Source of the DNA: Actinomadura spongiicola
GTDB taxonomy: Bacteria > Actinomycetota > Actinomycetes > Streptosporangiales > Streptosporangiaceae
Assembly: GCF_003432485.1 (NCBI RefSeq)
Contig: NZ_QVNQ01000015.1
Span: 1-64,000 of the forward strand
Direction: 5' to 3'
Length of the DNA stretch: 64,000 nt
This document shows positions 34,630 to 44,224 of the stretch, piece after piece. Positions within the stretch are counted from its first letter, which is position 1, and every line of letters starts with the position of its first letter. The notes beneath the pieces were generated by a model that was given only the letters and a program-made list of their open reading frames with translations, did not search any database and was not told the DNA's origin. A program made the translations under genes and the position numbers.

Positions 34630-35589
34630 ATGGCCACGATCACGTTCCCCGTTCCGTCGACCACGACCACCCGGTTCGCCGTCGCCGCCGAGAGCATCCC
34701 GCACGACCTCGTCGGCCTCCTCCACGAACATCCGACCGGCCCCTTCCACGCCCACATCACCGGCCGCCTCGGCTCACCCCAGCTCCAGGTCACCCGCGAG
34801 GACCTCACCACCCTGTGCTGGGATCCCGGCCGGATCAAGGCGGCCCGGCTCGAAGACCGGCACGCCGCACGCACCTTCAACAACGCGTCCGAGTTCGCCG
34901 TCGTCACCGCCTTCGCGCCGATCACCGACCAGCCCCGCGGCGTCCAGGTCGCCCGCTCGGCCGCCCACACCATCGCCGAGGCCACCGGCGGAATCATGGC
35001 CGACCTGGTCACGGGCCACATCCTCACACCGTCCGCCCCCGAGAGAACACGTTTCGTATTGGGCGATCACTGGCTCGGCGACGTCCTGCCACCCTCCCGG
35101 GCCAACGGCCACTGCACGGCCCCCGACCCCGAGATGGACCCCGAGGGCGTGAACGGCTGTGCCTGCGTCCGGCTGCAGACCCGCGGGCTCCGCCGCTTCG
35201 GCCTCCCCGAAATCCAGATCAGCGAGGTCGCCTGCCCCCACGACCTGGCCGCCCTCAACGTCCTCCGCACGACGGCCCGGCGCCTCCTGACCGACCACTG
35301 GTCCTGGCTCGCCACGGGCCCGGCGGCGCGCACCCGCACCATCGCCACCGACCTTCAACTCGCCCAGGGCGACTTCAACGACTTCTGGGGCTCCACACGC
35401 CGCACCCCGCTCACTCCCCCGACCGCCTTCCACGTGGCCCTGTCCCCCCGAACACCACGCCTCCTCACGGTGGCTCCACCCGCGGACTTCGACGGCACGA
35501 TCAACGACTGGCTCTGGGACGACACCCTCCCGCTAGGCATGTACGACGTCCTCCAGGCCCACCCAGACCCCCTCCCCTCAGCCGCCTAA
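34630..35589 (+). CDS. Conserved protein of unknown function, paralogue of 44750
   Basis: 319 residues, ATG with GGAAGGAG 10 nt upstream. It shares length, order and about 60-residue conserved blocks with the 44750 protein: FVLGDHWLGDVLPP, a cysteine set HCT...GCACV...ACPH, TRGLRRFGLPEIQISEVACP and LAALNVLRTTARRLL, then NDWLWDD near the end. Four conserved Cys/His could hold a metal. There is no signal peptide or membrane segment. No family is recognised. The shared upstream element suggests the two are co-regulated. Confidence 0.7.
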   Translation: MATITFPVPSTTTTRFAVAAESIPHDLVGLLHEHPTGPFHAHITGRLGSPQLQVTREDLTTLCWDPGRIKAARLEDRHAARTFNNASEFAVVTAFAPITDQPRGVQVARSAAHTIAEATGGIMADLVTGHILTPSAPERTRFVLGDHWLGDVLPPSRANGHCTAPDPEMDPEGVNGCACVRLQTRGLRRFGLPEIQISEVACPHDLAALNVLRTTARRLLTDHWSWLATGPAARTRTIATDLQLAQGDFNDFWGSTRRTPLTPPTAFHVALSPRTPRLLTVAPPADFDGTINDWLWDDTLPLGMYDVLQAHPDPLPSAA

Positions 35590-36570
35590 CCCCAACCACT
35601 CCCCGCACCCCAGAGCCTCTAAGGGGAATTCATCCAGAACCTGGCGGCGGCAACCAGAAGCGGCCGCAGTCTCAAGGTCGCCGGCGCCATCCGCTCGGCG
35701 ACGTGAAGCGCGGGCCGCTTGAGCTCGCGCACCGACAAGACAACCTTCTAGTCCGGACGCGACCACCTTGACACCCCGGCACAACCGCAGAACGACGTCG
35801 GACCATGCCGTGCCTTCACCGCATGGGAAGTCTTCTCCGAGAGCCCCGATACTCCGGCCGCGCGCACGCGGCCGGAGCAGACTCGGGCAGGACATCACCG
35901 ACACCGTGCGGCACCGACAGCGGCACGAAGATCACCGAGAGGGAGCGCCGTCCCCCGCCCCACCCACCCGTTCTGACCCCGCCCCTTTCGACGCTGGTTG
36001 TCCATTTCCCGGCCCTTGATGAAGCAGAGCGCTTAACCGCTCCGGATCGGAGGCGAGACAGAACCGATTCGTCAACCAGTCCGGGGTTCACCGGCGGCAG
36101 CGCACGGCACGCCGCACCGGCCGCTGCACGCCTGGACCGGCACCTACGGCATCCACGCAACGCGAGCATCACGATGAACCGCGCATGTGGTACACGGAAG
36201 CGGCTTTTCCATCCCCCGACCGGCACAACGGCGCCTCCACCCCCAATTTGGGCAGCTTCAGCCGTCGACCACCTCGGCGGTCTTCTCCCGCGTCAGTTCA
36301 GCCCGCCACGCTCGCCGAACCTCGGCGGGCCCGCGACCATCTGCGGTGGCCGTCGATGAGGCGACCGCGGTGCGCGCCTCCCCGAGGTACAACGTCCAGA
36401 ATGCGCGTGTTCATCCGGATTCTTCCGGAGATGCCAGGTATATCAACCCGGGGAGATCGAGCGGACTCAAATGATCTCCTAATCGACTGTGAGCAATACC
36501 GAACACTCCGTAGCCGAAGTGACTACGATCGGCATTCACACGGTGACCGACGCGATCCCCCGGGGCAGAG
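35590..36570. other. Long non-coding stretch with coding remnants
   Basis: 980 nt. No intact gene. Near 35625 the plus strand reads EFIQNLAAATRSGRSLKVAG and then stops, a possible remnant. Another fragment on the minus strand is listed separately. The rest is A/C-biased on the plus strand with no recognisable product. Confidence 0.45.
36258..36425 (-). pseudogene. Possible decayed coding fragment, family unknown
   Basis: The minus strand reads AFWTLYLGEARTAVASSTAT, then GRGPAEVRRAWRAELTREKT and AEVVDG before a stop, with no start codon. A continuation KLPKLGVEAPL appears in another frame just after the stop. It looks like a degraded helical protein; I cannot name it. Confidence 0.2.
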
Positions 36571-37809
36571 ATGTACCGTTTCCTGACACAGCCCGCTTCT
36601 GTCGCGATGCTCGGCGACTTGCTCCGCCACACCACCGGAGTACTGGGCTGCACCGCCCTGGCCGGCTTCATCTCGATCAGCGTGGCCACCCCCGTCGAGG
36701 CGGTCGCCTCCGTCGCACCTGAGCCGCACAGGTCCCTACCGCCGGTCTGTCGTCGAGCCCAGATGTCCGGCGACAGGCACGCGGCGCACAAGTGCAAGGA
36801 GGCATGGCTGGCGATGTACGAACGATCCCGGAGGCGATCCGGACGCGACCGGGAATTCTCCCATCGGAGCGACCGATTCGAATGGAAGTTCAAAGTCAGA
36901 CGGGATCCCCCACCGCCGAAGCGAATCGACAAGCCCCGCCCCCGACCCACCGTGACCGATGCCCCGAAGGTTACGTCCCCATCACCGGCGCGCCCGGAAA
37001 AGTCGCCACCGCGTGTCTCACCGGCTCCCCAGCCGACCCTCACCCCCCGCCAGGCGCAAGATCTCGACTCGCGTCCGTTCCTTCTGGAGCCGGTCCTGCT
37101 CCTCGGCCTCCTGCTACCCGCAGCGGCGGCGATCTGCTACTCGTTTCGACGCCGCATCTGCGCCGCCGTGGGACTGTCCGCGGTCTCCGCGGCCATGACC
37201 ACGAACGCCCAGCCCGCCCTGCTCACATTCCGTCCCGAGCTGGATCCCTTCGCCGCTCCCTCCACCGGACTGACGGGTCCAGGCGCCGTCGCTTCCGCAC
37301 GAGCCCTGGCCCTGACCGCCCTCGACGAGTACGGCGACAGTTCTCTCGTGGTGATCCCCCGCGCCGACGCCATCACTCTGTTCGGCTTGGGCGAAGACGA
37401 ACTTCTCGACGACGACACCGCCGGCCTCTTCATTTCCGGCAACCTCGATGCCGCACTGGCGTACCTGGAAACCGAACTCGCCATCCGCCAGAACACCGGC
37501 GTAACGCAGGGACGCCGCCTTCTCTTGGTGGCAGATTGTGCGACCGAGGACGAGCGGATCCACAAGCTCCTCGGCCGGCATTCCGGCTCCGTCTCCGCGA
37601 TATTGCTCGGCCCCTGGACCGGTGACCAGGCCACCGTCGACGATGAAGGGCTTGTCGACGCGCCTCCAGCCCTGGCCTCCACACTTCCGAACCGCCTGCC
37701 CGCCATGTCCCGAGTCGAGGCCCGCGAGCGTCTCCTTTCAGCGCTCGCCCGCCAACGACAAGACCGCGACTCCCCTCCTAAACGCCGCTCTTCCCCACGC
37801 CGCCCCTGA
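36571..37809 (+). CDS. Membrane protein like the N-terminal half of LysM/BTAD-type actinomycete proteins
   Basis: 412 residues, ATG with GGGGCAGAG upstream. A hydrophobic segment (about 20-48) is followed by a Cys-containing external part, a Pro/Arg-rich linker (110-165), a transmembrane helix (about 170-187, LEPVLLLGLLLPAAAAICY) and a cytosolic domain. The cytosolic part (SSLVVIPRADAITLFGL; DDDTAGLFISGNLDAALAYL; RLLLVADCATEDERI) resembles the middle of actinomycete membrane proteins that end in a bacterial transcriptional activator domain (BTAD). Here the protein stops after a basic tail, with no BTAD. It may be a natural short form or a truncation. Confidence 0.6.
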   Translation: MYRFLTQPASVAMLGDLLRHTTGVLGCTALAGFISISVATPVEAVASVAPEPHRSLPPVCRRAQMSGDRHAAHKCKEAWLAMYERSRRRSGRDREFSHRSDRFEWKFKVRRDPPPPKRIDKPRPRPTVTDAPKVTSPSPARPEKSPPRVSPAPQPTLTPRQAQDLDSRPFLLEPVLLLGLLLPAAAAICYSFRRRICAAVGLSAVSAAMTTNAQPALLTFRPELDPFAAPSTGLTGPGAVASARALALTALDEYGDSSLVVIPRADAITLFGLGEDELLDDDTAGLFISGNLDAALAYLETELAIRQNTGVTQGRRLLLVADCATEDERIHKLLGRHSGSVSAILLGPWTGDQATVDDEGLVDAPPALASTLPNRLPAMSRVEARERLLSALARQRQDRDSPPKRRSSPRRP

Positions 37810-38865
37810 CCGACGCCCCGCTACCCGCCGACTGCGCACCCCTCAACAGGTACCGGACGCAAACCCGCATCACTCCACACCGACGACCTAGGCACGGAAC
37901 CGCAACACGGCACCCATTCGGCTCCTGCGTACCTCAAGCAATCACCCTGACCGCTTCGGAAACCACACCCCAGGAGCGCGGGACGCCGTTCGCACCGACA
38001 ACTCGAACAGCGAGCGGCACCTCTCGCCACCGTGTGGACGTCGACAAAGTCGCGGTGCTGTGCCGCAACCATCAAGTCTTCGTCGAGATGGTCCTCGCCG
38101 CGTCCCGGCTCGACACGACATGGTGCTGCTCACCACCGACTTCTCCGCCACACAGCACCTATCCCAGAGAAACGCCACCCCACTCACAACCGTCCAGCCC
38201 AACACATCGCCACACCCAAGCAGCGACTCCAACGGTGCTACTCGACACCGACTTCTCCGCCATACAGGACCTATCTCAAAGATTCAACCAACCCCCTCAC
38301 AACCGTCCAGCCCAGCACATCGCCGCACTCAAGCAGCTACGTCATTCGCAACGCCGCCCCTCTGCTCGCACACGGCCCACCGCGCCATCAAATAACGGTG
38401 ATCGCGAACAGGGGAAGACGCGACTTACTAGAGCTTGCCAGTCAGGTGAAGGCGACCGCCCTATGCCAGCCGCAGACCCCTCCCTGCCGCGCCACCACCA
38501 ATGGCCCGGCCAACCCCGCCCGCCCACATACCGGCCACCGGACACGCCAGGCCCGGAAGCTGACCCAACAGAGATCCTGCGGACCACTCCACGCCGTATG
38601 GTCACGATCACCGTGACTGAGACAGGGGAAACAGTTCGGAGTCTGTCTCGGAATGAGGCCCACCTCAGCCGCAAGGGGCCTCTGGTCCCGCCCAGTACAG
38701 GGGGTCGACGCGTGCTCGGGCGAATGGTTTATGGAGCGATGTGGCGCTGTACGGCCGTTTGTGGAGATCGGACGGGAGGGTCTTGGGGGTGAGGCGCGGT
38801 CCTGCTCGGCGAGGGAGCAACTCGCAGCATCTCAGGAGTGCGTGGCTTCAGTCGTTTGTGGCGGG
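37810..38865. other. Gene-poor stretch containing a tandem duplication
   Basis: 1.05 kb. The sequence is A/C-rich on the plus strand. A short protein-like segment begins at 38034 (MDVDKVAVLCRNHQVFVEM) but runs into the repeat at 38123-38337. No start, ribosome-binding site or family supports a gene. Confidence 0.45.
38123..38337. repeat. Two tandem copies of an approximately 102-nt sequence
   Basis: Copies begin at 38123 and 38235 (period about 112). Shared blocks are ACCGACTTCTCCGCCA, CACAACCGTCCAGCCCA and CACATCGCC...CAAGCAGC. In matching frames both give VLL.TDFSA.Q.LSQ. It may be the remnant of a duplicated gene end. Confidence 0.6.
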
Positions 38866-39657
38866 CTAGGGGTGGGACGGTGTCCACTGCTGTCTTGCGA
38901 TCTCGGCCCGGAGGGCCGCCAGGCGGCGCATCGCGTTGTTGAGGGTTCTCATGTCCGGCGGTTGGTCGGCTTCTCGGTCGATGTAGGACGCGCAACGCAG
39001 CATCCAGCCGCGCACGACGTCCTCCGTTGTGGTCTCAGCCTGCCGGGTTCTGTTCAGGTCCAGCTCGCGTTTCTCCTCGGCGACCCGGCGCATCAGAGTC
39101 TCGTCCGCGCCCAGGGCGCGGATGTCGGCGAGTGAATAGCGGCCGAGGCGGTCCGTCGCGAGGTCGCGTTCGGCGGCGATCCGGCCGAATGTCTTACGGG
39201 GCCAGGAAAGAATCATTGCGGCTCCAGAGGCGTCGACGGTGTCGGTCAACGGCCCCTTTCGGGCGGAGACGACTGTTTCGACGGCGCGGGGGGCGAGTCG
39301 GTCCAGGTCGCGCAGAAGGTAGACCGGGTACCCGCGGAAGCTGCTGATGACGTTGAGGTCGCCTTGGGCCGCCAGTACTTCGACGTCGCGCCTGTCGACG
39401 TCGAGGCCGAGCCGGGCGGCCAGAATGGTGGCCGCCCGGGCGGATCCGACCGGCGGGTGGTCACCGAATCTGGCGATGACCTGCTCGCCATGACCTCGGT
39501 ATTTCTCGGCGAGGCTCGCCGACCATCGTTCGCCGTCGAGATCGGGGTCGGGGAGGATTCCGTGCTCTCGGCCGACGCGCATCTGCCATCGGGTGATCCC
39601 GAGATGGCGAGCGAACTGGTGGGCGCCGTAATGGGCACGGAATGTGTGTTCGGACAC
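38866..39657 (-). CDS. Protein with three tandem HTH-like modules, unknown function
   Basis: 263 residues from the GTG at 39657 (GGCGGGA upstream); the frame is open to 39684. Three excisionase/MerR-like winged-helix signatures follow one another: FARHLGITRWQMRVGREHGI, AARLGLDVDRRDVEVLAAQG with a SFRGYPVYLLRDLDRL wing, and LSWPRKTFGRIAAERDLATD with RYSLADIRAL. A charged coiled C-terminus ends the protein. It resembles conserved actinomycete hypothetical proteins. It is likely a DNA-binding factor; its promoter carries the same TTATCCACAGA element as the two paralogues, so it may belong to their regulon. Confidence 0.6.
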   Translation of the reverse strand: MSEHTFRAHYGAHQFARHLGITRWQMRVGREHGILPDPDLDGERWSASLAEKYRGHGEQVIARFGDHPPVGSARAATILAARLGLDVDRRDVEVLAAQGDLNVISSFRGYPVYLLRDLDRLAPRAVETVVSARKGPLTDTVDASGAAMILSWPRKTFGRIAAERDLATDRLGRYSLADIRALGADETLMRRVAEEKRELDLNRTRQAETTTEDVVRGWMLRCASYIDREADQPPDMRTLNNAMRRLAALRAEIARQQWTPSHP

Positions 39658-39723
39658 GTTTCCCGCCTTTCCGCAGCGATTCAATGTTGACCAGCCTCGT
39701 CCACGGGCGCCTTCACAGACAAT

Positions 39724-39744
39724 AGAATGCGATTCTGTGGATAA
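39724..39744 (-). promoter_or_regulatory. TTATCCACAGA element with dyad upstream of the three-HTH gene
   Basis: On the minus strand TTATCCACA (39744-39736) is followed by the perfect inverted repeat AGAAT CGC ATTCT. It begins 87 nt before the GTG at 39657. Compared with the element at 34540, both read TTATCCACAGAA..G.ATTCT. Confidence 0.5.
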
Positions 39745-39809
39745 CTTGATGGGCGAATTTTCCCGTTTGTCGGCGGTTGGCGTGGGGTGGGGCGTGTCAG
39801 GGTGTGAGA

Positions 39810-40745
39810 ATGAGCGCCATACGAAGGCTGGGCATCGGGTTGGCGGCGTTGGGACGGCCGGCGTACATCAACGTGGGGCGGACGGACGAGCTACCCGGCC
39901 GCAGCGTGGAAGAGATGCGCGGAGCCACGTGGAGCGTGCTCGACGCCGCCTACGCAGCGGGGATTCGATGGGTGGACACGGCGCGGTCGTACGGCAGAGC
40001 CGAAGAGTTCCTCGGTGGTTGGCTCACCACACGCCATCCGGACGATCTGGCCGTGTCGAGCAAATGGGGCTACACCTACGTCGGTGATTGGAAGATCGAC
40101 GCATCTGTGCACGAGGTCAAGGAGCACAGCGTCGACCGCTACCGGGTTCAGTACGACGAGACCCGCGCCCTTCTGAACGAATACCTGTCCGTCTATCAGG
40201 TGCATTCGCTTACCGAAGCGAGCCCCCTGTTCCAGGATGTGCGGCTACAGGCGGCCCTGGCGGACGCTGCCGCCGATGGTGTCCGCGTCGGTTTCTCCAC
40301 GTCCGGTCCGAGGCAGGCCGACACGATTCGGAAGGCGATGGCGTTGGAGGTGTCCGGTCGTCGGCTCTTCAGTACCGTCCAATCGACTTGGAACGTCCTT
40401 GAGACGTCCGCTGAGAACGCACTACGAGAAGCCCATGACGCGGGGCTCCATGTACTGGTCAAGGAGGTACTCGCCAATGGAAGGCTCGCCGTGGAGCCGC
40501 CCCTGGCGATGCGGACGATCGCTGCGGAGAAGGGGGTCGGGCCGGACGCCCTGGCCCTTGCGGCGGCACTGAGCCGGTCGTGGGCGGACACGATACTCCT
40601 CGGCGCGGCCAGCCCCGCGCAGTTGCGAGCCAATCTGGCCGGGGCGGACGTGGTCCTCGATGAGACCGATTTGGGGGCCATGGCCCAACTGAGCGTCTCG
40701 CCTGAGGCGTACTGGGCCGAACGGAGCGCCCTTCCCTGGACATGA
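39810..40745 (+). CDS. Aldo/keto reductase
   Basis: 311 residues from the ATG at 39810 (AGGGTG upstream); the frame is open to 39777. The catalytic tetrad is visible: Asp in WVDTARSYGRAEEFLGGWL (also Tyr), Lys in AVSSKWGYTY and His in VYQVHSLTEAS. The C-terminal NADP-binding strand LLGAASPAQLRANL is present. It is a cytosolic carbonyl/aldehyde reductase of unknown substrate. It precedes the kinase gene with 69 nt between, so the two may be co-transcribed. Confidence 0.88.
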   Translation: MSAIRRLGIGLAALGRPAYINVGRTDELPGRSVEEMRGATWSVLDAAYAAGIRWVDTARSYGRAEEFLGGWLTTRHPDDLAVSSKWGYTYVGDWKIDASVHEVKEHSVDRYRVQYDETRALLNEYLSVYQVHSLTEASPLFQDVRLQAALADAAADGVRVGFSTSGPRQADTIRKAMALEVSGRRLFSTVQSTWNVLETSAENALREAHDAGLHVLVKEVLANGRLAVEPPLAMRTIAAEKGVGPDALALAAALSRSWADTILLGAASPAQLRANLAGADVVLDETDLGAMAQLSVSPEAYWAERSALPWT

Positions 40746-40814
40746 GGGCCTTCCAGTCGGACGAACGGCCAGGGCATGGCACGATTGAGCGCGCCCCAGC
40801 ACGATCGGATCCCC

Positions 40815-41717
40815 ATGCAGTCAGACCTTCCTCAGATGATCGGCCCGTACCGCATGGTCGCCCGGCTCGGTTCCGGTGGAATGGGGGAGGTGTTCCTCGG
40901 CGCGTCGCCGAGCAGACGGCTGGTCGCGGTGAAGGTTATCCGGTCCGAGCTATTGGACGATCCCAGGTGGAGGGCGAGATTCCGCCGTGAGGTCACATCC
41001 GCGCAGGCGGTCAGCGGTTTCTATACGGCGCCGGTCGTCGACGCGGATCCGGATGCCGACCGGCCGTGGCTCGCGACGCAGTACATCCGTGGTGTGAGCC
41101 TCTCCAAAGTCGTCTCGGAGAAGGGGCCACTCCGTGAACAGGCCGCATGTCATCTGGGTGCCGGGCTGGCCGAGGCTCTGATCGCGATCCATCGGGCCGG
41201 GATCGTCCACAGAGATCTGAAGCCGTCGAATGTCCTGCTCGCGGCCGACGGTCCGAGGGTCATCGATTTCGGCATCGCGCGGCCTCTCGACGCGCTGCCC
41301 CTGTCACGGACGGAGATTCTGGGGACACCGGCGTACATGTCGCCGGAGCAGGCCTTGGGTGAGCCCGTCCAACCCAAGAGCGACGTGTTCTCCCTCGGTT
41401 CGACGCTCGTTTTCGCGGCGACCGGTGCGGCGCCGTTCGGAACCGGCCACAAGGTTCGCGCACGTATCGTCCACGGCGAGCCGGACCTGACCCGGTTGCC
41501 CGACCCCATGCGCGGACTGGTGACACGATGCCTCGTCAAGGAACCTGAGGAACGTCCCACGCCAGAGCAGGTTCTCGTCGCACTGTCCACGTTGCTGGAC
41601 GCTCATTACGGCGAGGAGTGGCCGCCGGTGGACGTCGAGCAGCTGATCGGCGTGCAGGAGCAGACGCTGGTCGAAATCACCGCGGAGCTGCCGACCCTCC
41701 GCGAACCACCAAGCTAA
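40815..41717 (+). CDS. Soluble Hanks-type Ser/Thr protein kinase
   Basis: 300 residues from the ATG at 40815; an in-frame ATG at 40776 is possible, and neither has a clear ribosome-binding site. The kinase core is complete: LGSGGMGEVFLG (glycine loop), VAVKVI (Lys), HRDLKPSNVLL (catalytic loop), DFGIAR (metal), GTPAYMSPEQ (activation segment) and SDVFSLGSTLVFAATG. After about residue 265 only a short tail follows, with no membrane segment or PASTA domain, so it is cytosolic. Actinomycetes have many such kinases; the substrate is unknown. Confidence 0.9.
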   Translation: MQSDLPQMIGPYRMVARLGSGGMGEVFLGASPSRRLVAVKVIRSELLDDPRWRARFRREVTSAQAVSGFYTAPVVDADPDADRPWLATQYIRGVSLSKVVSEKGPLREQAACHLGAGLAEALIAIHRAGIVHRDLKPSNVLLAADGPRVIDFGIARPLDALPLSRTEILGTPAYMSPEQALGEPVQPKSDVFSLGSTLVFAATGAAPFGTGHKVRARIVHGEPDLTRLPDPMRGLVTRCLVKEPEERPTPEQVLVALSTLLDAHYGEEWPPVDVEQLIGVQEQTLVEITAELPTLREPPS

Positions 41718-41985
41718 TTCGACGAGCAGCCTGGGGCTCTGTATCCGTTCGGGTGCGTGGTGGAACCAGCTCACGCCGACGCGATCGATATCGCGATGCC
41801 CCCTGTGGTCGGTTAGGTTTCAGGTCAGCCGCTGGACACCTGACCAGTTCAGGATCGCATCAATGACAGGCGGCTTCGCCGGGGAGCGGCCGCGTGCCCA
41901 CGCTAGGAGCCCTCCATGCACGGTCTGCAGGTGCCTCCGAGCAGACTGTCCCGCGTGGTGAAGTTCCGCGTGATGCGCTGGTGGC

Positions 41986-42648
41986 CTAAGGCAGGTCTGC
42001 TGCCAGCGCGTCCCAGAAGGCGATTTCGTAGGCGTGAAGGAGGCGCGCGGCGCGTACCGTTCCCTCCGGGTCGTCGCCGGATTCGAGTCCGAACTCGATG
42101 ACGTCCATGGCCAGTTCCTCGAAACCCGGCGGTGTCTGGGTGAAGAAGGTGAAGAAGGCGACGTCCTTCTCGCTGAAGCCGTGTTGGGCGCGGAGTGCGT
42201 GCGCGGTGCGGGCGCAGTACGCGCCCCACTCCTCCAGGTTGGCCAGCATGGCCAGAGCGACCTCGCTCGCGGTGCCGAAGGCCGCCCTCTGCGCGAGGTA
42301 GGCGGGGTAGGCCTGCGCGAACGGCTTCGGCTCGTAGGTGCTGAGATTCTTCTCACTTTCACCGAGGGCGGCGACGAAGTCGCCGAGGAGCTCCAGTGCG
42401 CGTCCTTCGCCCTGCGCGAGCCCGAGGAACAACTCACCGGCCGGCGGTTCGGAAAACCGCGCGGCCAGGAGCGCGAAACTGCGCCGATCGCTGCGGACGA
42501 TCAGGGACTCCTCGGCGGCCAGCCAGACCAGGCGTTCTCTGGGCAGCTCACCTGATTCGAGCAGGTCGACGAAGCGGTTCGGGAGGGTCGCATCCGCGAG
42601 TTCCCGGCGAGCACGTGCGACGAGCTGGGCGGCACTGTGTCGGATCAT
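41986..42648 (-). CDS. TenA/PqqC-like helical protein
   Basis: 220 residues from the ATG at 42648 (GGTGGA just upstream); the frame is open to 42684. The all-helical haem-oxygenase-like fold is suggested by ERLVWLAAEESLIVRSDRRS, FAQAYPAYLAQRA, EEWGAYCARTAHALRAQHGF and FTFFTQTPPGFEELAMDVIE. Family members include thiaminase II and iron-containing redox enzymes. The TenA catalytic cysteine is not clearly placed, and no thiamine genes are near, so the activity is unknown. Confidence 0.7.
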   Translation of the reverse strand: MIRHSAAQLVARARRELADATLPNRFVDLLESGELPRERLVWLAAEESLIVRSDRRSFALLAARFSEPPAGELFLGLAQGEGRALELLGDFVAALGESEKNLSTYEPKPFAQAYPAYLAQRAAFGTASEVALAMLANLEEWGAYCARTAHALRAQHGFSEKDVAFFTFFTQTPPGFEELAMDVIEFGLESGDDPEGTVRAARLLHAYEIAFWDALAADLP

Positions 42649-42777
42649 GGGTCCACCGCAGCATCCGCGGCCGCACGGCGTCAACGAGGTGGCCGCCGAT
42701 CGGCGTGTGTGATCACGTGGATACGATGAAGAGCGGAACGTCTACGCAGGTGCGGACGCAGTTGGGAGTGAGCGTGC

Positions 42778-44061
42778 ATGTCGGATTTCGAACTCGGCCA
42801 CGCAGGCGGACGGATGCCTCTGGAGGTGACCGAGTCGACCGAGGGTCCCTCGGGCCTGGGCGTGGGAAACCTGATGAAAGAAACCGGTCACGTCACCCTT
42901 GACCCCGGCTTCACCAATACCGCGTCCACCACCTCGGCCATCACCTACATCGACGGTGAGGCGGGCATCCTGCGCTATCGGGGCTACCCGATCGAGGAAC
43001 TGGCGGAGAAATCGTCCTTTCTGGAAGTGGCCTACCTGCTCATCTATGGCGAACTTCCGAATAGCGATGAGTTGAGCACCTTCACCGACAACATTCGTAA
43101 CCACACGCTGCTGGACGAGAAGTTCCGCGCGTTCTTCTCCGCCTTCCCGCGTCGGGCGCACCCCATGGCGGTGCTGTCGTCCGCGGTCAGCGCACTGTCG
43201 ACGTTCTACCAGGACAGCCTTGACCCGTTCGACCCCGAGCAGGTCGACCAGTCCAGCTTCCGGCTCATCGCCAAGCTTCCGACGATCGCGGCGTACGCGT
43301 ACAAAACCTCCAACGGCCAGCCGCTTCTGTACCCGGACAATTCTCTGGGATACGTGGAGAATTTTTTGCGCATGACGTTCGGCCTGCCGACGCAGCCGTA
43401 CGAGATCGATCCTGAGATCGTCCGTGTCCTGGACATGCTGTTCGTCCTGCACGCCGACCACGAACAGAACTGTTCCACGTCCACCGTGCGGCTGGTCGGG
43501 TCCAGCCAGGCGAACCTGTTCTCTTCCGTCTCCGCGGGTGTGGACGCCCTGTTCGGCCCCCTGCACGGTGGCGCCAACCAGGCCGTCCTGGAGATGCTGG
43601 AGCGCATTCACGAGGACGGCGACGACGTCGACTCGTTCGTCGAGCGCGTGAAGAAGAAGGAACCCGGCGTCAAGCTGATGGGTTTCGGGCACCGCGTCTA
43701 CCGCAACTACGACCCGCGTGCGGCGGTCGTGAAGAAGGCGACGGGCAAGGTTCTCGGGGCGCTCGGGAAGTCCGACCCGCTGCTTGATCTGGCCATGCGC
43801 CTGGAAGAAGTCGCGCTGAGCGACGACTATTTCGTTGAGCGCAAGCTCTACCCGAACGTGGACTTCTACACCGGCGTCATCTACAAGGCGATCGGCTTCC
43901 CGACCAACGCCTTCACCGTCCTTTTCGCTCTCGGACGGCTGCCCGGGTGGATCGCACAGTGGCGAGAGATGCTGAACGACCCGGCGACCAAGATCGGCCG
44001 TCCCCGTCAGGTGTACGTGGGGCCGGGCGAGCGGCACTACGTGGAGTTGTCCGCGCGCTGA
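42778..44061 (+). CDS. gltA: Citrate synthase
   Basis: 427 residues, a full-length type II citrate synthase. It starts 8 nt after GGAG. Active-site segments are present: LFVLHADHEQNCSTSTVR (His), FGPLHGGANQAVLEML (His274 equivalent), MGFGHRVYRNYDPRA (His/Arg) and DFYTGVIYKAIGFP (Asp362 equivalent). It condenses acetyl-CoA and oxaloacetate at the entry of the TCA cycle. It is monocistronic and closed by a textbook terminator. Confidence 0.97.
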   Translation: MSDFELGHAGGRMPLEVTESTEGPSGLGVGNLMKETGHVTLDPGFTNTASTTSAITYIDGEAGILRYRGYPIEELAEKSSFLEVAYLLIYGELPNSDELSTFTDNIRNHTLLDEKFRAFFSAFPRRAHPMAVLSSAVSALSTFYQDSLDPFDPEQVDQSSFRLIAKLPTIAAYAYKTSNGQPLLYPDNSLGYVENFLRMTFGLPTQPYEIDPEIVRVLDMLFVLHADHEQNCSTSTVRLVGSSQANLFSSVSAGVDALFGPLHGGANQAVLEMLERIHEDGDDVDSFVERVKKKEPGVKLMGFGHRVYRNYDPRAAVVKKATGKVLGALGKSDPLLDLAMRLEEVALSDDYFVERKLYPNVDFYTGVIYKAIGFPTNAFTVLFALGRLPGWIAQWREMLNDPATKIGRPRQVYVGPGERHYVELSAR

Positions 44062-44097
44062 CGGTTCAACCCAACGCCACCGCGCCGTTGACCGCGT

Positions 44098-44131
44098 AAA
44101 GCGGGCGGGGTTCACATACCCGCCCGCTTTT
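44098..44131 (+). terminator. Intrinsic terminator of gltA
   Basis: AAAGCGGGCGGG (44098-44109) pairs perfectly with CCCGCCCGCTTT (44119-44130) over a 9-nt loop and runs into T, 37 nt after the stop codon. Confidence 0.92.
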
Positions 44132-44224
44132 CCATGGACTGCCGATTCAACCTCAGGACAGCTCCCGCAGCAGGCGGCTCCTGCTCGTGCCCTCTCGAAA
44201 CTAGAAGAACCCGTCGGGTCTAGA

